Counted from the first letter of the stretch, positions 1 through 13,689 are shown. The stretch is DNA of 64,000 nucleotides from Nymphaea colorata (GCF_008831285.2 NC_045143.1:2234503-2298502), one strand, 5' to 3'. The notes: generated from the sequence alone by a model not told the origin. Translations and numbers: made by a program.

Positions 1-1190
1 AAACTGTGAATCTTTTTGGAGTTGGTGATCGGCTTGCCGGTAAATACAGTGGTGGAATGAAAAGGAGGCTGAGTGTTGCAATTGCACTTATTGGAGATCC
101 ACAAGTATGACTGGGTCCTCATACTTTCTATCTGTTGCAATTTTGTCCAGGAAAAGTTCTCAAAGTTTGTAAAAATCTTTTATAGGTCGTATATTTGGAT
201 GAGCCAACTACAGGACTGGATCCAGATTCAAGAAATTACTTATGGAATGTCATTAAACAAGCAAAGAAAAGCCGAGCAGTCATCCTCACAAGTATGCTTT
301 CAATTTTTTTCTTGCTATCTAAGCCACATGTTTCCCAGGACTTGATCTGATAAGCTAGAATAAGTATGTCTTTGCGGCTATGTTTCTGAATATATAGTCA
401 TCAAAATTTCACTTGGAGAAAAGAAAGTCATGTGAATTGTTAAACTTGCTTATGTGATTAATTTGTTTGACAAATGCAGCTCATTCCATGGAAGAGGCTG
501 AATATCTGTGTGACCGCCTTGGTATAATTGTTAAAGGCAATCTTCAATGCCTCGGAAGCTCAAAAGAGGTACATTTCCTACTTAAGAATGCAATATAAAT
601 TCTTCTGATCAACATCATCAATCTCTGGTTGGCACGCAGCTTGGTCATGATATGATCCTTCCATCTTAGGAAGCTTATTAATGAGACCTATTGTCACAAA
701 GCCTAGTTGAAATTAGTATGCTTGGCGAATTGGAGAATTTACTTAATTACATCATATGGATGTTATGCTGGATATAGTTGACTGCTATTCCATCTTAAGC
801 AAGTTCTTTGTTATTTTGCAAAATGAACTTCATTTTACAATAAATAGTAGCATGACGAGGTTTATGTTTTCATTATGCATCACTGTCAACATGCAGCTAA
901 GATCAAGGTATGGAGGATCATACCTCCTCACTGTGTCGACTGATCCAATGCAAGAGGCAGCTATTGAGGATATTATCCGTGGGCTTTCCCCAAATGCATT
1001 AGCTGTTTATAGAGTTTCGGGGACTCTGAAATTCAGACTGCCGAAGAGCGAAGTAAGAGTTTGTGACGTGTTTCAAGCAATGCAGATAGCAAAGCAGAGC
1101 ATTCTGGTCCATGCTTTTGGCTTGGCTGATTCATCTCTTGAGGAGGTCTTCTTTGAAGTTGTAAATGAAACACTAGGCATCACCAGTTGA
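1..1190 (+). CDS. ABC transporter A family (ABCA, ATH-type), 3' end
   Basis: This is the C-terminal part of an ATP-binding cassette transporter; the 5' part lies outside the window. I splice exons <1-104, 186-291, 480-568 and 897-1190, all with GT..AG borders that keep frame. The joined protein shows the ABC signature (YSGGMKRR), the Walker B segment ([13 protein letters not shown]), the H-loop (TTHSMEEAE) and a C-terminal regulatory stretch ending [15 protein letters not shown]. Family knowledge: plant ATH-type half-size ABCA proteins have one membrane domain followed by one nucleotide-binding domain and move lipids across internal membranes; Arabidopsis ABCA9 supplies fatty acids or acyl-CoA to the ER. 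The visible part is intact, with no stops or frameshifts. Which ABCA member it is cannot be told without the 5' half. Confidence 0.93.
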
Positions 1191-3289
1191 AGCTGGTCCA
1201 TTACTCTCCAAGGTCAGCAATTCCTGGGGCATGGATCATATGTAGATTCTTTCTGCTGCTTCCTCATATCCGTACATTGACTTCTTGACGGTTCAATTTC
1301 TTGATATCGAGAAGAAAGAAACAAGATGTACAACCAGCTGGGACAAAGTACAGTGGCAGCAAAATTTAGGGAACAACTCCCTATGCTGCAAAGCTTGTAT
1401 AGCGATTCTTTTGGGGGAAAGTAAGCACCCTTGGACATTTCCTGGTAAACAGCAGGAAAGCCTTTTTGTGAATAATTTGTAGAGAATTTTTGAAAGATAT
1501 AACTCTCTCACAATTGACAGGAGGAAACTGGAGTAATTCTTTATACAATTGGAAACCCCCTTCAAATTGCATATTACTTCTTCGCTTTTTCGCAGTAATT
1601 TTGTTAGTCATTGTAGACTTTCGAATGGAAACCTGGAGGGTCTCCACTGACCTGGTCAAGTGGGTTACTCAAGGCATTAAAGGCCACAAAAACTTTGATA
1701 TCACAGTTAATGAATCCATTGTATCATGATCAAGGACGATGACAGAACTATTCTTGTAGAGATTCACATCACAAGATTGTAAGGGAAGATGCACAATGGG
1801 ATGTCCAAACCTGGCAGCAGTTCCAAGAATTGTAAAAAAAGAGAAAAACGGCCTTATCCATCATAAAGGGAGCCTGAATTAATTCTCACCACGCATTGGA
1901 CCTGCATATTATTTAGCTGTGCCTCCAAGATGAGCATTTTGCAGCCACAACATGCATAAGTAACAACGAAGAACAAGGCAAACGGACCCATTAATGAAAG
2001 GGCTTTACCTGCTATACTGTTGCAGAAGAGACGCTACTAGTTTTCTTACCAAAAACTGTTAGGACTCACCCTGCACGCAAGTCATAACCCTCCCTGGCCG
2101 ATTTCAGTTAAAAACTCCCAACAACCATGTGCTTGTCCTGTCACCTTGTCTTGAGGCCATCAGATCTTTCAGAGGAATTTATGTTAATTTTGGTCTGTCA
2201 AGAAGGTTGCCAACTGAACAATTGACATAACAGGCCAATGAACATTGAATAAACTGCAAAAAAAAAAAAGGATAAAAGGACAGAAAGAAAGAAATTTAAA
2301 TATAAAGCCAGAGAAACTGATCAATAAAATGGTCAAGTTACTAGCAACCAACAGGCAGAGGTAGGTAATAAAATAATTGAATGGGAAAATCCCTTATAAT
2401 CTCTGAATTCTATGTCTGTTAAAATTGCAAGGATCATAAATTCATGGATCTGATTTGGCCCGACTTTGAAGAAATGGGGAGAAATCCACTAAATCAGTCC
2501 TAAGATCTAAAATTGTAAATGTATAATTTTACGTTATCAAATGTTCAAATCTACGATCATGGGAGGATACCATCTTAAATCGGCGGACATGAAAATCGGA
2601 AACCTTGGCTTCAGATCCCTTGAAGGGTAATCAAACAGGTAGCTACCTCCTAAATTTGTAGAAGTGATTAGGTGGAAAAGACTGTTGGATTTTGACAATG
2701 CGATGCTATTCAATTGGTCCGAACTGATCCAGATAAATCTGCTTGGACTTTCAGATCGTAATTGCCTATATCGATGTCATGATCGAGGGATTCCCCAGTA
2801 TCTCATCACAGATTGTAAGTTTTCCCTTAATGAAAGACAAAATTCTCAGCAAACATTGGCATTAGCAAATACAACCAAAGAGAAAGTGAATATGGAAAAT
2901 GTTTTGCAATATCCCGAATATCTTGTGACGTGCCCTAAGCTGGTCATTAGGAGCGGCATTTTCTTGAAAATATTTCAATTCCATTACGAAAATTTGAAAA
3001 CTAACATACCAGTTCTTTTCGATTTTAGAAAACATTAGTTTCTGAGATTTTTTCCACGAAAAGTACTCTAATAACGTGAAATTTTCCGACTATGATAACC
3101 GGAATTCTAATGTTTTGACGGACATCCTCTGTCCGAAATCCCAAATATGGAAAAAAGAAATCAACTTGCACATTGTTTTGTGGACTACCAAAGTACAAAG
3201 CAGCTGCCGCTCCCAAACGCGACCTTGGAAAATCGAACCAGCATGAACCTCACGGGGCTTCAGTAACTCCCACGACGGACGACGGAGAG

Positions 3290-3331
<42 letters not shown>
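1191..3331. other. Intergenic region downstream of ABCA
   Basis: The first few hundred bases probably hold the ABCA 3' UTR. The rest is AT-rich and I see no conserved coding stretch in it. The open frame at 2664-3038 (124 codons) has no recognisable domain or splice partner. The last ~100 bases run into a (GA)n tract that forms the 5' leader of the next gene. Confidence 0.5.
3295..3331 (+). repeat. (GA)n microsatellite in 5' leader
   Basis: An uninterrupted GA tract ends one base before the ATG at 3332. GA/CT tracts in 5' leaders are common in plants and can act as GAGA-type elements bound by BBR/BPC proteins. Here it is also open in the frame of the gene, which would add an Arg-Glu run if an upstream ATG were used. 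Confidence 0.85.
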
Positions 3332-3334
<3 letters not shown>

Positions 3335-5407
3335 GAATTGAAGGAGATAGAGGATGAGGGGGAAATCCACCCGAGCGGGGCAGACGAATCGCAATCCGCG
3401 GTCCCCAAAGCTGCCACCGACGTCCCGGACGTCAATTCGAATAGATCCTCGTCCCCAGAGATCGAAGTCCACCTCTTCCGCGGAGGTAAAGGTCCCATCG
3501 ATGTTTTCAAGTCGAAGCTCGGCGGGTGGGGTCAGGACAGCCTCGAAGTCCAGGATATCCTTGACAAGTACGGGTTCAAATCCATCTACGCCTTCAACCC
3601 CAGCTCCGGCCGCGGCGTTCCCATCCGTTTCAATCATAAAAATGGCCGATCGATCCTCCCTTACAGGCCTGGTGCGGTAATCTACGTCGACGGCGAACCT
3701 CGGGTAATCTTCTCGCTAATTTCTTACATGGGTGTTCTTTCGCTTCTCTTCTTCGGCTTTTGGATGAGAACCTTTGGTATTTGGATTGATCTTCTCCTTC
3801 TTCGTTCTTTCTCTAATTTTTTCAGTTCTATGATACTTGTTTTTGAGGCCATTTCGGTTTTGATCTAGCATATTAGTGCAGAGGAAAAGTTAAATCATTC
3901 GATCATTTGTTTGATTTATTTGCTGGTTTTCTTCTTTTTCCTTTCTTCCTTTGTTTTATCGGGGTATGTAATACGTCTCTGTAACAAAATTTTTGTCACT
4001 CGAATGTCAATCTTATGATATAGATTTCCAATTTCCATTCCTAAAGATATTCATCGTGTTTCTGTGAATGTATACTATAGGGTGAAGAGCGGCTAACCGA
4101 GCGAGATGTTTAGTCTATGATCTATATTTCCATATTCCTCGGAAACTTATGACTTGCTTAATTTCTAATGTATTTGTTGCATTTATTGAGTATAAAAATA
4201 ATTAGATGAGATGAGGAAAACACAAACTTAAGCTATCTATTTTGCGCATAGAGCGGTTTAACGCAGTAATATCTGGAGCGACTTAACAGAGACAACTGAG
4301 TTATAATCAAAAGGGAATCCTACAATGGGACAATATTACTCAGTCCAAGGCATGGTTATATTCATTAAGTAGAATTCTACATTTACTTGGAAAGCATGTA
4401 ACTTGCATCCAGAGTGGGAAATGTTCAGCGGTACAAGTTCTCCATTTCATTTCTGCTGCTCGTTTATCTTTTCCAGGTTAGAATTTCTTGGCTGTCATTT
4501 CTGTGATGACCTTATGTTTTCATATGATTTTGTAAAGTTTGAATTTCATGTTAGCATAGTTATCAGACATTTTCTTTGTTTCTCTTTCTTAGTCGAAATA
4601 GAGTATAAGAATTGATATGAACAACATTACAAATTGAAGATTTCTGTTGTATTTTGTGCCAATAACCATCAGCTATGACTGTTGTGCCATTGGAGAATTT
4701 CTGGTTTAAAGCAAGGGGAACTCTTGAAATAAATAGTGTCAGCTTCATGAACTTACAGAGAACCCGGGCATAGAATCATCCAACACAAGGGCATACCCCA
4801 TTACTCTAATTCTCGCAAGAATTGTTATCTTCAGTGTTGCTCTCGTCAGAGTCAACTTTTTGTGCCTTGCAAACCCCAAGCTTGCAAGTTTCTGCTCCTG
4901 CCATATGTTCAGTCATGTTTGTCTTTTGCCATTCCTTTCATTTAGCATTCTTTCTTGAAATTCTGTTGTCTTTATTGTTGTTTACTTTTTTTTCATGTTA
5001 AATTTTGATGTGATGAAATGAAATTCCAACTTGGGTACACCAGGCTACTTATTCCTATACCCAAACATTGGCTACAAAAACCGATTTGTTTGACTATAGT
5101 TATTGTCACGAGCTTGTTCTAATCTGACATTATACGGCAAGAGACGCCGAGCTGATCTGTTTTTTTTTTTTTTACTGTAAAATCAATTTGACAGGACTCA
5201 CTGATCAAGCCAATATCGAAAATCCTTCTTGGAGTCGCATTTCTCACTCTTCTCATATCAGTGTTTGTCAAGGAAACGCCGGCTTGGATCAAAAACTCAG
5301 ATTTTATGGGTAGGATGTTCCCTCCATGGGTTATTGCATGCATAGTTATTGTGTTCACTCGCCTGCGGAAGAGAACTCGCCAGTTTCTGAAAAGATACGG
5401 TTGGTGA
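3332..5407 (+). CDS. Conserved plant protein with two C-terminal membrane segments
   Basis: Two exons, 3332-3703 and 5195-5407, join in phase 0 across a 1.49-kb intron to give 194 aa. Residues 1-40 are acidic and low in complexity. About 47-122 is a compact soluble domain (VHLFRGGKGPIDVFKSKLGG, later YGFKSIYAFNPSSGRGVPIR). Two hydrophobic segments follow, at about 134-149 (ILLGVAFLTLLISVFV) and 166-179 (FPPWVIACIVIVFT), and the tail is basic (RLRKRTRQFLKRYGW). I recognise the pattern from unnamed plant proteins but know no function. I chose the ATG at 3332 because it follows the GA leader and opens a normal acidic N-terminus; the in-frame ATG at 3173 would add a 53-residue stretch that includes an Arg-Glu run. 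The short loop between the two segments suggests a membrane hairpin. Confidence 0.85.
3704..5194 (+). other. Long intron of the two-membrane-segment gene
   Basis: GT at 3704 and AG at 5193-5194 flank 1,491 bp of T-rich sequence. Exons 1 and 2 already join in frame, so no internal exon is needed. I see no gene within it. Confidence 0.8.
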
Positions 5408-6903
5408 ATGGCGTACCTGTTATCCAGTTTGTATCTACTCTTGATGTGGCGCTGGCCCTGTGTCATCTCCCCTTCTTTGGGTCTTTGAATCCAGGCCATT
5501 GAATTCTCAGTCTGTACTGTCCTGCGAGTTGCAGGTTTTCTGGCTTCGATCTTTATGAGTTGATGAAAGAAATGAGTACTCTTGGAGTCAGAGAAACAGT
5601 GAAAATAAGTCTCTCTCTCTCCTCTTTCTTGAAAATTGCATTTTCCTTAGTAGACGTGCCCATTTTGAATCTGGTCGTTACATTATTGGTTCAAGCAGGT
5701 CTCATCGCCAAAGCTCTTGAAGTAAGATTCACATTGAGCTCATTTTGGAGGATAAAATTTCTTTGCCGTTTCCGTTTAGTACCAATTGAAATTGCTACTT
5801 ATCATAAATGATTATTATAGGCGGACCATCTCTTGAGGGGTGTTTCATAGGCTGGAAAAGAAACGAAGAAGAAAAAAATTTTCTGTTGTAATTGTAACGA
5901 AGAGGAAAAGATGGAAGTTTTCGTGGAGACGAAAAATTATTAAAAAAGAATAAAGTAGATTTCGACGTAAAAAAAGAAAAATTCTAAGAAAAGCATTTTC
6001 AATGTTTGATTCCTGGAATCGATGTGGAGATAAACTTCTCCAAGGAAGTACAGCACACCTGAGAAGCTTCTCTTCCCCACCTCATCAAACACCCCTTTAT
6101 ATATATTACTTACAGGTGCTAGTTTTCATCTTCCAAAGCATGTTGGGCGTCAATCTTATCTATGTGTTCAGAATGGTTCTTTCGTACAGAATAACCTCTC
6201 AAAGTATCTTCTCGACCAAATGAACGTGAAAATTTTAGCACTTGAACATAAACATTGTTCGTACTACCCATTGATTTTTAAAAGACTTCAAATCCCCACT
6301 TAGTTCATTATAGTCGGATTAAATTCCGTGTTCCCATAACAACAATTTAGATCACGTCTATGTGTTTTTCAAAAAAAAAAAAAAACCAAAGACAAGAAGA
6401 AAAATCAAAATCAAATGGTCCAAAAGGAACCAATCACTTTTAATCAAGGTCTCACATAAGACAGCTGGGTTTGATGGTTTTGTGGGCTGGCCGAGTGGAT
6501 AGTATGAAAACTGAGATTGCCCCTTCCTGCATGAAGACGAATCATACTGCTCCAGTGCAAAGCAGAGGCGAGTTGGCTGCATGAAGGAACGATGAAGGAT
6601 GCCTTAAATGAAGCTGAGTCATTAGCATTACGCAATTGAATAACCAACCACACAAAACTGAAGTTTTTTCTTCATAAAAGAATGGAAGTGAATAACATAT
6701 GAAAACTTAATTTCCAACTCAATCAATTGAGATATGCAACACTTAAAATGCAGATCTTTACATAAAGAAACGTATAACATGTAGTGGACGAATCCTTACT
6801 ATAAAACTGCGGGGATGAAACCCTTCATTTGAGATGACAATCGGAAGTTGTCACTAACTTTCATGCATGTGTAGTATTGCTTCCCGTTGCAACTTCTGTA
6901 CTA
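5408..6903. other. Intergenic region between convergent genes
   Basis: This lies between the 3' ends of the membrane-protein gene (+) and LIP1 (-), so it holds both 3' UTRs. A MITE-like element sits at 5836-6096. No other coding stretch is supported. Confidence 0.6.
5836..6096. mobile_element. MITE-like element with 10-bp terminal inverted repeats
   Basis: The 261-bp segment starts AGGGGTGTTT and ends AAACACCCCT, a perfect 10-bp inverted pair. Inside, a purine-rich left arm faces a pyrimidine-rich right arm, as in foldback MITEs. There is no coding capacity. I could not fix a target-site duplication, so the superfamily is open. Confidence 0.65.
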
Positions 6904-7786
6904 TCATACATTAATATCTGCACGTTTTGATTTCATGTTGCTGACATCTGGTAGTCCAGGCATAGAAAATCTTGGGATGCTGAAATTTTCTGATAGGGAG
7001 ATCGGTTGCTGAGGATACAATGTTGGAGGTGGAGTGAGATTTCGTTGAGCAGGAAGAGGAGGAAGGGCAGAGCTGAACCTGTAGTCCTCGCTGCTCAAGC
7101 TGCAACAAATAAGACAAGCAGAAACCGCATAAAAACGCCTGAAACCAGGGCTGGATATCAAGGACTCTGGTTTTTCAACTTCTGTACCGTCTAATATGAC
7201 TCAGCAGCAAAATATAGTGCATTGATCAACTCACATCACCAAATGTGATCAAATTCTTCGGACCCAGGAACAAAAATTTTAAGCATGTAACATTTTAAAT
7301 AAATACCATTATGGTAGAACATTAGAGAATGTGATTGTAGAACAAGCATGGATTGAACCTTGTACGAATATATACTGGTTCGTCTTCACTAATGCTGTCA
7401 CCGGATAGGTGAACTGGCTTTTGAGCTGGTGCAACTGACCATGATGGCTGCTTGGGGAGCTCATCTGGAAAATATCTCCTCCTTATCAACTGAGAGACGG
7501 GGAAAAACATAATCAGATACAGTTAAGATTTTTTTTTTTATATATATATATATATATATAAGCTTTAATCTCAAGAAACTCTTAGTTTATGCAATCCTAA
7601 TATGGCATCTTGTCCCTTAAGCACTAGTTTTGACCCCCCTAAACTCATAAAATGAGCAATATTCCAGACTGCTTCAGTCTTAACTCTTAAGTCATGCAAC
7701 TCATCTAGGATCTAAGTATATGAGTGAGCCTCAACCCAATTATTAGAAGCAAACTGGACCTCAGGAATTAAAAATGATAATCCAAA

Positions 7787-7819
<33 letters not shown>

Positions 7820-10800
7820 GAGAGAGAGAGAGGGAGAGAGAACAACAAGGTAATACACATACCAAGCGAAAGAACTTGATCACAGCTTCCTTGTCAAATC
7901 TTGCTTCCTTTGCTGCCTGCAAAGAAAGGATAAAATTTAGCATAGATTCATTTCTGGCATCATAAGAGGTCAGAAGGTCAATTAAATTTTTGTTGCTGCT
8001 AGAATAATTAAAGCAGAAATCCTGTCACATGCAAAAGTATGATCCCTCGTCAAATTTGACAATGCAGCCATGTGCATGCATGTTATATAGTTGGCAAGAC
8101 ATGAACAAGTTGCAAAATTAAAGAGTAAAAAGTGCTGACAAAACTCAATCACAAATTAAAGCATTTTTTGCAACTGCAAGACATTGATTATTTTAAAAAT
8201 CATGAAATGCTCATACACAGCAGCCATGATTTGGAGCTCTTGAAAAGACAACACATAACCACAAGCCAGTCTCTACTAAACAAACAAGATAGATGACAAA
8301 GGTAAAACAGATCCACAAAAAAAAAAGAAAAAAAGAAAAAAAAAAAGGGGACGTGAAAAGCATTGTTCCAAAAAGGTATACAGTTGACGTACTGAAGTGT
8401 TCAGAACTAAATCTAAGTCCTAATTCAACAAGCCATCTCTGTATCACATCTGGAACTTGTCAACTCTGCCTATGTGACAGCATTAGATTGTATTATGTAT
8501 TTTTTTCAAGTATGATAAAATACTAAAGCTTGCAGAGTTTGTTCCCATCCACCGAGATACCTTATCTTCTTCAGTAGTTGAATCCACAGCAGCCATGAAT
8601 ATCAGATCATGGTGCATTTTCTTACATAAGCACATTCAATATGTTTGGCTTTGACACTTATGGCCAGTAGTACAAGTGAAATTCTTTAACAAGAAGAAAG
8701 ATACTTACAGCAACAAGCCCAATGCTCCCAGGAAAGCTCTCTGTCAGAGGTATCTCCTCACTTGATGGAAGCAAACCTTGTTTCTCAACCCACTGGCGAG
8801 CTACATCAACTAAATTGCCACTGCTGCCCTTTGTTCTTTCACCAGCAACATCAACTTTGTTGCCAATTACAATATAAGGAACGGGAAGACCACCTGGTCC
8901 TCCAGAACCAAGAGGAGCAGAAAAAGTTCCTGTTGTGGCAACTTCGAGAGCCCACTTTTGCAAGCTTGCTTTGGTCCTTCTCTGTGAGAGGTCATGTACA
9001 AATATTACACCTGCACATGAAAATCCATGAAAAATTAGTCTTTGACTGGCATACAAAAAATCTAAATCATAGACAAAAAAGTATATTATAACTCCAAAAT
9101 AATAACTTCATTGACCAATTTAGCATTTCCATTCTAGTTTCTTTTCTGACATTCTTATCCTAGGAGATAACAGTCCACCTGCAAGTGTTAAGATCTAATG
9201 CCAAGGGAGGGAAAAAGACAGGCAAAAACTAATGAGGTAAGTAAAGAAGAGACGCATCACTCGAGGGCACAGTAAGGACCATATGAGAACCAGGTAGAGC
9301 GCAGAAAAGATACTTCTGAGGAACGGTGTGCATCATAATTTAAATACAATACATGTCATATAATTAACTAAATTGACAGAACAGAGAAAATACATGGTCC
9401 ATCTTCAGATGAGACAGCTGGCCTTACTTTTGGAACTCTTGAACAGCTGAGAATATGTAGTGGAATCAAAACTCATTGACTCAGCATTGAACTTTCCAGT
9501 TTATACTCTAAACCTTAATTTATTCCACATGCAACCTTGACCAGCAGACTTAAAACACGGAAAAAAATAAGCACTTGAAAATAAGATAGTACACGACATC
9601 AGAAATTACATCTGAAATCCCTAAAAAAAAAGTTCTAAGGTTGTAGATCTAACAAAACTCGGAAAACCATAAGAGAGAAAAGAAAAAATATGAAAGTGAA
9701 ACTGATACTTGCATTTACTGGTCTCATTAAAGCTGGGTTCCGCACTTACTTACATGAAAGAATGTTTTGAATCAAGAAATAATTTTTGAAGTAGATAGAT
9801 GAATGAGGTATCTGCTCCCGCTGTATCATATGCTAAAAAATGGTTGCATATGTAAAAAAGGACTAGTATTTTTAGCATATGTTAGAAGATATTAGTGTAT
9901 GAATAAGCAATTTCTCACCATTGATTTGTGTGTAAAAAAGAGAACGACAGTCTTTGTATCGTTCGTGTCCTGAAACGTCCCACAGTTCAACAAAGAAATC
10001 CCTTCCACAATCCCCATTCATACTACTGGAAGAGCTGGCAGAACTTCCATAGGTGATGTGCTGGATACGAAAGCAGAAGAAAACCATCTCAGCGAAGAGT
10101 CAAAAACTGAAAGGAAGTTCATCGGCTCATTAGAAACATTCACCTTAACATCAACTGTACACCCAACTGTCTGTCGAGGGCGAGAAATGGCAGAACCTTT
10201 AGCTATTAGGTGAACAAGAGAAGTTTTGCCAACACCTGCCAAAAGAATAGAACAGGACGTATAACTCGTTGATACAAAGATTGGGTACTGTCACGAAAAG
10301 AAAAGAAAAGAGAGAGATCCGCGAATATGTCGCCTTAAAAGCAGGCATCCTATGGTAAATTCATCAGATTTTTCCTTAAAACTACAGTTTAAGACGCTGA
10401 TATCGCTTCCACTGTGTGCTTGAACATCATCTCGCACACAGTTGCTAAAAAATGGAGAAACACAATATAGTATCATGTAATCCACAAAGCCCATCACCAA
10501 ACACCACTCAAATCTTTCAAAATTATTAACACTTCGTTTGATCTTTTCCAGCTTCCAAGTAGGCAAGGTCAAACAGTTTACTTGCAAATGCAGATGCTAC
10601 CAATCAGAAAAACAAAGTCACTTTCCGGTATCTTCACGGTATTTTCTATATATTACTCCATTAGGACAAAGAAGCAAGCACGACGCACCCGTAAATTTAA
10701 GTTAACAATACAAAGAGAAAGAAATCCTTATTAACGTCATGAGATTTTCGATGACGACTAATTTTACGAACAAAGAAAAGCTAATCTCTCTGTTGATCCA

Positions 10801-11026
10801 ATAACTGCCTTCCCAAAATAATAAACCACCAAATAACCAAACGACAATTCCTTAGGATGAAGGTGAACTCCCAGATTCAATTGCCAATAGAAATAAGCAA
10901 GAAAGAAAGCCTGTTAGGATCTGAAACGAAAAAATTACCTGAATCACCAACTACGAGAACCCGCACCTGCCCACAAGGAGACACTCCATTCTGCTCCTTC
11001 TCCCTTTCTCTTTCCCTCCAAAACAT
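6904..11026 (-). CDS. LIP1: LIP1-type small GTPase (LIGHT INSENSITIVE PERIOD 1)
   Basis: Seven exons on the minus strand, 11026-10939, 10235-10144, 10060-9919, 9010-8709, 7916-7863, 7489-7359 and 7099-6904, have consistent phases and sum to 1,005 nt, encoding 334 aa. The protein starts MFWRERERE. It has a P-loop (GDSGVGKT, 27-34), the G3 motif DVSG (88-91) within FFVELWDVSGHERYKDCRSL, and the G4 motif NKVD (158-161). The C-terminus has a proline-rich PPLPAQRNLTPPPTLYPQQP and ends RADINV. These match Arabidopsis LIP1 along the whole length (about 340 aa there). LIP1 is a plant Ras-superfamily GTPase that affects the circadian clock and its light input, and cell shape. As in LIP1, there is no C-terminal prenylation cysteine, so it is unlikely to be anchored like a Rab. 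The gene looks intact. Confidence 0.96.
7540..7560. repeat. (TA)n microsatellite in LIP1 intron
   Basis: A short TA run follows a T tract within the intron between LIP1 exons 5 and 6. A second compound (CA)n(TA)n(GA)n run lies in the same intron at about 7789-7841. Confidence 0.8.
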
Positions 11027-13640
11027 CTTCCCGCACAAAATTCTACCTCCTTATCAATGGAATCTCGTGCACCCACCAGAGTAATCGCAAGAAAAAACCC
11101 CAGAAATCATGTCCCCGCTATTCGGACAGATCCCACGAACAGCAAACAGGTCCTTTAACAAATCTAAACTCCATTGATAAATCCAACACTACCAAGAATC
11201 GTCCAGATCCCCAGAAAAACCAGCAGATCTCCACACTGAACTACAAAATTATGAAAAATATTTCTTCAACAGCACTTCTTTGTAACAAGCTACAGCGGAT
11301 CGGGGATTCATTTGCAATTCTAGCCAGTACCCACATCCAAACTCAAAAGCAATAAGTTAGAGCCATTGGTACGAATGAAGAGTCCGTTCCTACGAAAGGG
11401 AATGAACAAGGGAACAACAAATTTGAGCCTTTTGGAGCAAAAACAGCCAAATTCCCACCAAATTACTATTGTGAATCCAAACAACGTGATCAATAAGTTG
11501 GGCAAAATGGGAACACTAAATTGGGCCTCAAAACGGTGAAACCAAGAAAAAGGGAGAAATAGTTGAAATACGATTCTGATATTGGATTCACGGGTATGCG
11601 TGAAATGAAATCCAACATGAGGATCCACATATTGTGATGCTGTTTTGGATATGGATCTAAAAAAGAAACCAAATAGCAAATTTACCAGGCCCCTGATACT
11701 TTTAAGCATCTTCTCATTTAGAACTCATGTCTGACACTAACTGAATTTGCATCAAACAATTCCATGTTTACTCAATAGTTTAACTTGAAATACACATGTT
11801 TTACATCTGAATCCTGCATCTCTAAATAACTATACTAGTATTATAAAAATCTGAAAATGACTCGAATTGGTCGGACTGCCATTTCACTCGAATCACTCGT
11901 GAATCAATAAAAAATATTGTAGTATTCGTCTTTTGAAAGTAAATAAGTAAATGATGCGTGGAAATAATTAAAACAAGTGATTAAATATTTATAACAGTAA
12001 GTGGTGATTTGCAGGAGGTGAAGCCACTCTGGTTTCCCCTATCTTCAAGGTTTATGGTTGTTTGGAGGTCTCGTAGTTCTATTTTATACATTTTAACTTG
12101 CTTATTGTATATGTCACTGTTTGTAGTTTGGATGAACAACATCCACAAGAATGGAGTTGGTCGACCAGCTATGCTATGCTCTTCAAATCCCGTAAAAAAA
12201 AAGTTGCCTTGAAAGTTCATATCGGAGCACCATGTGAAGTTGGGATTTGGAATCAAATTATTAGATACCTTCCCAATTTGCATCTACGCCACCCAACTGA
12301 TATCTCATGCTTCTGCAGTTTATTTAAACAAAATTAACTTTTATTAGTATAATTATCTTTTTTTAAAATGCTTTGCAAGATTCTATGATGGATGGAGAAA
12401 CTCCATAATTGTTGGTCATAACTTCGACGTCTTACCCAACGTGATGTGGGGTACCCTTTCCCTTGATCCACCTAAAAGCAGGAGCGTCATTTTGGTGCAT
12501 GTTATTTCGACATAATGTCTTTGAAATATGATAGATGAATGGCAAATATATGGTGTAACGCATTCGATTACCGTGACGAGACATCCAAGTTCACAACAAA
12601 TTTACGCACCAAATAATTATTTTTCCCGCACAACAAATCCTGTGTGTATTCATCGGGACAACCCGTCTAGTTTTCCCCTCAAAAAGGAAAACTCGCTCTC
12701 TCTCTCTCTCTCTTAGCCGCTTGAGGTTTTCGGCAATTCCTTGAGCGAGATAGGGGCACTGCAACATTTTCCGTTGCACCGTGACGCTGTTCTGCTTGCA
12801 GCGTCGATGAAGATGAAGAAAGGTTCGCGTTGTTGATTCAAGAAAGGCAGCAACGACCTCTGATGCCATATTCTCTTCCCGTTCTTGCTGATTGAGGAGC
12901 ACCGCCGCTGTCAATGGAAGAACTATGCGTCTCGAGTTGGTGGCAGCAAGTCTTCTATTAGCATTTACATTATATTTAGATTTTTGCCACAGCATCCCTC
13001 TTTGGCTTTTCTATGGCGTGTGCCATCTAGGGTTTTCTTTTTGTGAGATTGGTAATTTATGGGTACCGCCCCTCATAACTTGGCTTTTAGGAGTTTCTTC
13101 TTTGAAATTTCAGACTGGATCACGTATTCGTGTTTTCTAATCGAAAAGGCATTCGGGCAAACGAATGGAGATGCTGTGGACAAACTGCTGGATTCTGGGT
13201 GAGTTTTTATCTGTCTTCTTGCTATTGAAGCATTAGAAAACATCTACGAAAATCATTTATGTTGTTTATGATATCTTTCCTCTTGCAAATTTTTTCCTTT
13301 GGGGTTTTTGCTAGTGTTTGGATGCACCTATGGAAACAACTCTTGGTTGCAATTTTAGACATCTATGGGATTTTCCCTCTTGTGTGCAAGTAGGTTTTAT
13401 TTACAATCTGTTCTGTTAAGCTCTGGTTCTGGATTTTGGAGACGAAATTAAGGGAGCTTGCATCTTCCTAAAGCTCTGTCCTCAGGGATGGCATTTCACT
13501 GTCCTCAATTTATTTCTTTCTTCCTCATTTTGCCATCCACTAAACCAATTACAATATGAAGTTGAAGCCTCTGTACAGCGGCTGAATATCTACTATTCTA
13601 TGTGCTTATATCTTCATTTGCCTGTGTATGAGACAGAGAG

Positions 13641-13689
<49 letters not shown>

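Noticed and set aside
2664-3038. Open frame of 124 codons on the plus strand
   Set aside because: No domain, no splice context and no repeat of it elsewhere; composition is like the surrounding intergenic DNA.
3173-3331. In-frame upstream ATG extending the membrane protein with an Arg-Glu run
   Set aside because: The run comes from the GA microsatellite in the leader; the ATG at 3332 gives a normal N-terminus.
12010-12330. Exon-like patch reading EWSWSTSYAMLF with basic residues
   Set aside because: Suggestive, but I could not match it to a family or find neighbouring exons; left as unassigned.
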